Shown here: positions 61,202 through 64,000 of the stretch, piece after piece
Numbering within the stretch: the stretch's first letter is position 1
Layout of the letters: each line of letters opens with the position of its first letter
Assembly: GCA_002422345.1 (NCBI GenBank)
Contig: DIUL01000142.1
Coordinates: 75,296-139,295, forward strand
Length of the DNA stretch: 64,000 bases
Direction: 5' to 3'
From: Acetobacteraceae bacterium UBA6159
GTDB lineage: Bacteria > Pseudomonadota > Alphaproteobacteria > Acetobacterales > Acetobacteraceae
Notes under the pieces: model-generated
The model's input: only the letters and a program-made list of their open reading frames with translations
Databases searched by the model: none
What the model was told of the DNA's origin: nothing
Program-made: the position numbers and the translations under genes

Positions 61202-62347
61202 ATGAAAGCCAAGGGCACCGATAACGGGCTGCGGGTGGGCCTGTTCCACCCCAACGCCAATGTCCATTTCGGTTCGGCGCGTAGCCCGGAACTCAATCCG
61301 GACCTGCTGGACATCCAGACGCACACGAACCTGGCCTCGGCCTGCGAGGCAGCGGGGTTCGACTACCTGTTCATGGCCGATAGCTGGCTGCCCTATGGCC
61401 CGGAATCGAGCCGGATCGGGTGGCGCGACCCCTATCTTTTCTCTCCGATCCTGGGTGGCGCCATCGCGGCGGTGACCCGGCGGATCGGGATCATCACGAC
61501 CATCCATACATCGCTGTTTCATCCGGTGCAGGTCGCGCGGATGGGGGCGACGCTCGATGCGCTCAGCGGCGGGCGATGGGGGTTGAATGTCGTGACCGGC
61601 ACGTCGTCCTCCGCCGGGCTGATCAGCAATGAATTCGGCCGGATCGACCACGATGCCCGCTATGACGCGGCGCATGAGGCGATGGCCCTGCTGCGCGCGC
61701 TGTGGTCCGGGGAGCAGGTGGATCACGAGGGCCCGTACTACCAGGTGCACGGCAAGGTCGTCGGGCCGCGTACGGTGCAGCGGCCGATGCCGTTGATCGT
61801 CAGCGCCGGAGCCTCCCCCGCCGGGCGCCGCTTCGCCGCGCACCACGCCGACACGATCTTCATGCCGGGCCGTACCCCGCGCGAAACCCTGCATGCGGCG
61901 ATGGACGATATCGGCGCGCAGGCGGCTGAACGGGGACGGAAAGTCAGCCTCCAGGTCCATGTCAGCGTGCTGGTGCGGGAAGCGGACGCCGAGGCGGACC
62001 GGGTCTCGGCAGACCTGAAGGCCAGCGTGCATCTGCCGGCGGTGGCCGAGTATCTGAAGTTCATCAGCGCGCTCAGCACGACGTATGAGGATATCTACGC
62101 CCGCTATTCCGAGAACGACATGCGGCAGGTTGGCCTGGTCTCGGGCGGGTTGCAGGCGCATGGCGGGCCGGACCGCGTGGCGGCGACGCTGATCGGGCTG
62201 TATCGGGAATACGGGGTGCGCGGGGTGGCGCTGACCTTCCCGCTCTGGCACCCGTCGGAGGTCGAACTGTTCGGCCGCCTGGTTCTGCCCCGGCTGGCGG
62301 AGGCGGGCATCTGGGTGCATCCGGCCGATCGGGACTGGTGCTGGTAG
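61202..62347 (+). CDS. LLM-class flavin-dependent oxidoreductase
   Basis: 381 residues of the bacterial luciferase-like monooxygenase family, close to the SsuD/NtaA-type two-component FMNH2-dependent enzymes: HPNANVHFGS, CEAAGFDYLFMADS, IGIITTIHTSLFHPVQVARM, TLDALSGGRWGLNVVTG, ISNEFGRIDHDARYD and LWSGEQVDHEGPYY. These act on small organic or sulfonated compounds using reduced flavin from a separate reductase. No flavin reductase is adjacent. Substrate unknown. Confidence 0.92.
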   Translation: MKAKGTDNGLRVGLFHPNANVHFGSARSPELNPDLLDIQTHTNLASACEAAGFDYLFMADSWLPYGPESSRIGWRDPYLFSPILGGAIAAVTRRIGIITTIHTSLFHPVQVARMGATLDALSGGRWGLNVVTGTSSSAGLISNEFGRIDHDARYDAAHEAMALLRALWSGEQVDHEGPYYQVHGKVVGPRTVQRPMPLIVSAGASPAGRRFAAHHADTIFMPGRTPRETLHAAMDDIGAQAAERGRKVSLQVHVSVLVREADAEADRVSADLKASVHLPAVAEYLKFISALSTTYEDIYARYSENDMRQVGLVSGGLQAHGGPDRVAATLIGLYREYGVRGVALTFPLWHPSEVELFGRLVLPRLAEAGIWVHPADRDWCW

Positions 62348-62403
62348 GACGCCTTTCCGAGTTCAGGTCACGGCGGCGGCTCCGAACGCCGCGATGGGCG
62401 AGA

Positions 62404-62661
62404 TCAGCGCGGCAGCAGCATGTCGGCGATGATGCGGACCAGTTCGACGTAGCTCCGCATCAGGAACCCGATAGCGGCCCCGGCGGCGATGCCGGCGGCC
62501 AGCCAGCCGGGCTGCCCGGTGGCGATCATTCCCCACAGCCCGGCCAGAGCGGGCACGACGCCGAAGACGATCGCGATCGTGTTGCCATGCCGGCGCAGCA
62601 GGCGTACCGCGGGGTATGGGGCGTCGGCGCTTTCCGGTTCGGGATACCCCTGGTCGGACAT
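62404..62661 (-). CDS. Small two-span membrane protein
   Basis: 85 residues. An acidic, Pro-containing N-terminus is followed by two hydrophobic segments (TIAIVFGVVPALAGLWGMIA and WLAAGIAAGAAIGFLMRSYV) and a short C-terminal helix. No recognised family. It starts three bases after the stop of the next gene upstream on the minus strand, so it is probably the last gene of a three-gene operon with the FAD-dependent reductase. Confidence 0.7.
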   Translation of the reverse strand: MSDQGYPEPESADAPYPAVRLLRRHGNTIAIVFGVVPALAGLWGMIATGQPGWLAAGIAAGAAIGFLMRSYVELVRIIADMLLPR

Positions 62662-62664
62662 GGA

Positions 62665-63171
62665 TCAGGCCGCGACCAGCCGGGGTGTCAGCGGCAGGCA
62701 GACCCGCACGCCGGGCAGGCGGGCCAGGGGTTCCGCCTCGGCGCGTCGGGAAACCACCGCGAAGCCGCGGCGGACAATGCTGCGATCAAGCCCCACCGGT
62801 TCGGTCCATTGCACGGGGAGGGGTACGTTCGCTCCGTGCTCGACCACCACCAGCGCGCCGCCCATCGGCACCTCGGGCGTCTGGTCGATGCCGGACAGGA
62901 CATTGCGGTGCCAGTTGTTCATCCGGTCCTTCCAGACGCCGGTGCCGCCGGGGCCCGCCTTGGCACGGTAGGCGTCGGAGGTGAACACATCCGGCCCGGT
63001 GACCTGGTGCAGCGCCACGAACGGAGAGGCATGGGGTGTCAGGCTCTCGAACCGCTGGGTTGCGCGGATGCCGGGGATCGAGATCAGCATCTTCATATGG
63101 GACAGGTACCAGGCATCCCACTCGACCCGGCGGGAGAGGTCGATCAGCGCCATTTCGACCATGTAGATCAT
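62665..63171 (-). CDS. Uncharacterised protein linked to an FAD-dependent reductase
   Basis: 168 residues. The N-terminal half (MVEMALIDLSRRVEWDAWYL, then IPGIRATQRFESL and FVALHQVTGPDVFTS) looks like a dimeric alpha/beta-barrel (EthD/ferredoxin-like) fold. The C-terminal half repeats a similar strand-helix pattern. I do not recognise a named family. Its start overlaps the stop of the FAD-binding gene by four bases, so the two are co-expressed and may work as a pair. Confidence 0.75.
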   Translation of the reverse strand: MIYMVEMALIDLSRRVEWDAWYLSHMKMLISIPGIRATQRFESLTPHASPFVALHQVTGPDVFTSDAYRAKAGPGGTGVWKDRMNNWHRNVLSGIDQTPEVPMGGALVVVEHGANVPLPVQWTEPVGLDRSIVRRGFAVVSRRAEAEPLARLPGVRVCLPLTPRLVAA

Positions 63172-64000
63172 CGCGGCATGTCCTTGCAGAAGGTTGCGGC
63201 GTGCTCCGCCGCCCGGAAACCGAAGACGGCGGCCTTGGACAGGCCCCCTGTGTAGCCGATCGAGGGGCCGCCCTCGATGCCGCCCGTGGTGGCCCCGGCG
63301 GCATAGAGGCCGGGGATGACCGCCCCGCTCTCGTGCCGGACGCGGGCGTCGGCGTCGATCAGGATGCCGCCCATCGTGTAGGTGATGCCGGCGCAGGCGG
63401 GGATGGCGAAGAAGGGTCCAGTGGCGATCGGCATGGCCTTGTAGCGGTCAGTGGCGCGCGGCGGGTCGAGGTCGCCCAGCCGGCCGGCGGCGCAGGCGGC
63501 GTTGTAGGCGGCGACGGTGCGGGCCAGGCCGTCGGGGTCGATCCCGGCGATCGCTGCCAGGGCGGCCAGCGTATCGGCCCGATGCACGGTGCCACCGGCG
63601 CGGACCAGTTCCGGATTGGCGGGGATGCGCGCCGACTTCCCCGGCCCGTTCCAGATCGCGCTGTCGAAGACCAGCGTGGCGGACAGCGGCGCCGCCGACC
63701 GGGCCAGCATGTTGGCCATGTGGATGCCGCCCAGGCCCTCGTTCATCGGGCGGACCCCGGCTTCGTTCACCACGATCCCGGCGGAGGCAATGCCGTCCAG
63801 CTCCGGATAAGGCCAGACCCGGTCATTGACCATCGAGTCGCGGGACAGCAGGTGGCCGTAGAAGCTTTCCAGCCCGGTGATCGCCGCACCCACGTCGCGC
63901 GCCATCCGCAGCCCGTCGCCGACGCCGGTGGACGCGCCGCGCTGCTTCACCTGCTCGGGCACCTGCATGATGTGGTCGCGCAGCATGCCGACATTGCCCT
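63168..64000 (-). CDS. FAD-dependent oxidoreductase (fumarate-reductase/flavocytochrome c-like), 5' end outside window
   Basis: About 277 residues of the C-terminal part; the frame is open at the window edge (NVGMLRDHI...) so the FAD-binding N-terminus is missing. Visible parts: TGVGDGLRMARDVGAAI, GIVVNEAGVRPMNEGLGG, TMGGILIDADARV and the closing FAD-binding PGLYAAGATTGGIEG followed by YTGGLSKAAVFGFRA. These match the FAD-binding 2 family (fumarate reductase, 3-ketosteroid dehydrogenase and related). Electron donor and substrate are unknown. Confidence 0.9.
   Translation of the reverse strand, partial: GNVGMLRDHIMQVPEQVKQRGASTGVGDGLRMARDVGAAITGLESFYGHLLSRDSMVNDRVWPYPELDGIASAGIVVNEAGVRPMNEGLGGIHMANMLARSAAPLSATLVFDSAIWNGPGKSARIPANPELVRAGGTVHRADTLAALAAIAGIDPDGLARTVAAYNAACAAGRLGDLDPPRATDRYKAMPIATGPFFAIPACAGITYTMGGILIDADARVRHESGAVIPGLYAAGATTGGIEGGPSIGYTGGLSKAAVFGFRAAEHAATFCKDMPR

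Overview
The window is a GC-rich bacterial chromosome segment (roughly two thirds G+C by eye, strong third-position GC bias, long antisense shadow frames). The gene families (DUF3750, TIGR03032, DUF5672-type transferase, DUF6200/DUF6312-like proteins, an alphaproteobacterial palindromic repeat) suggest an alphaproteobacterium, most likely Rhodospirillales/Acetobacteraceae. That placement is inferred from gene content; no rRNA, tRNA or marker gene was seen.

Positions 1-35384 hold most of a trans-acyltransferase (trans-AT) polyketide biosynthesis cluster. Two giant synthases (the first truncated by the window start) contain six ketosynthases and no integrated acyltransferase. Domain order is DH-KR-ACP-KS-DH-KR-cMT-ACP in the first and KS-cMT-ACP-KS-KR-ACP-KS-ACP-ACP-(degenerate ACP)-KS-ACP-TE-ACP in the second. 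Between them lies a 2,4-dienoyl-CoA-reductase-like SDR. Downstream, with overlapping start and stop codons, is a complete beta-branching (HMG) cassette: Cys-to-Ser ketosynthase, HMG-CoA-synthase homologue and two enoyl-CoA-hydratase homologues. The donor ACP normally encoded as a separate cassette gene appears to be fused to the C-terminus of the synthase behind the thioesterase. Tailoring and support genes follow: a P450, a methyltransferase, a PfaD-type trans-enoylreductase, an Sfp-type phosphopantetheinyl transferase, a probable proofreading acyl hydrolase, the trans-acting malonyltransferase and an MDR oxidoreductase. Embedded in this part is a UbiB-like kinase gene followed by two small DUF6312/DUF6200-like genes.

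Positions 35398-41135 are a three-gene RND efflux operon on the minus strand (outer-membrane lipoprotein, membrane-fusion protein, permease), probably for export or self-protection, and perhaps the edge of the cluster. Positions 41327-46213 are ordinary genes: small exported and membrane proteins, an AI-2E family permease, a lytic-transglycosylase-like protein, a DUF3750 protein and a Gfo/Idh/MocA dehydrogenase.

Positions 46203-57048 form a second noteworthy locus: a very large glycine-rich protein with Ig-like and RTX-like repeats (probably type I secreted) that is interrupted by a one-base frameshift. Divergent from it are a TIGR03032 protein, a double TPR/glycosyltransferase protein with a DUF5672 centre, and a short avidin homologue. 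The remainder (57099-64000) holds an SDR lacking its catalytic motif, a DHA2-type MFS exporter, a cupin protein, a DUF169 protein, a luciferase-like flavin monooxygenase and the 3' part of an FAD-dependent reductase. I saw no transposase, CRISPR array, tRNA or rRNA, and no obvious pathway regulator.
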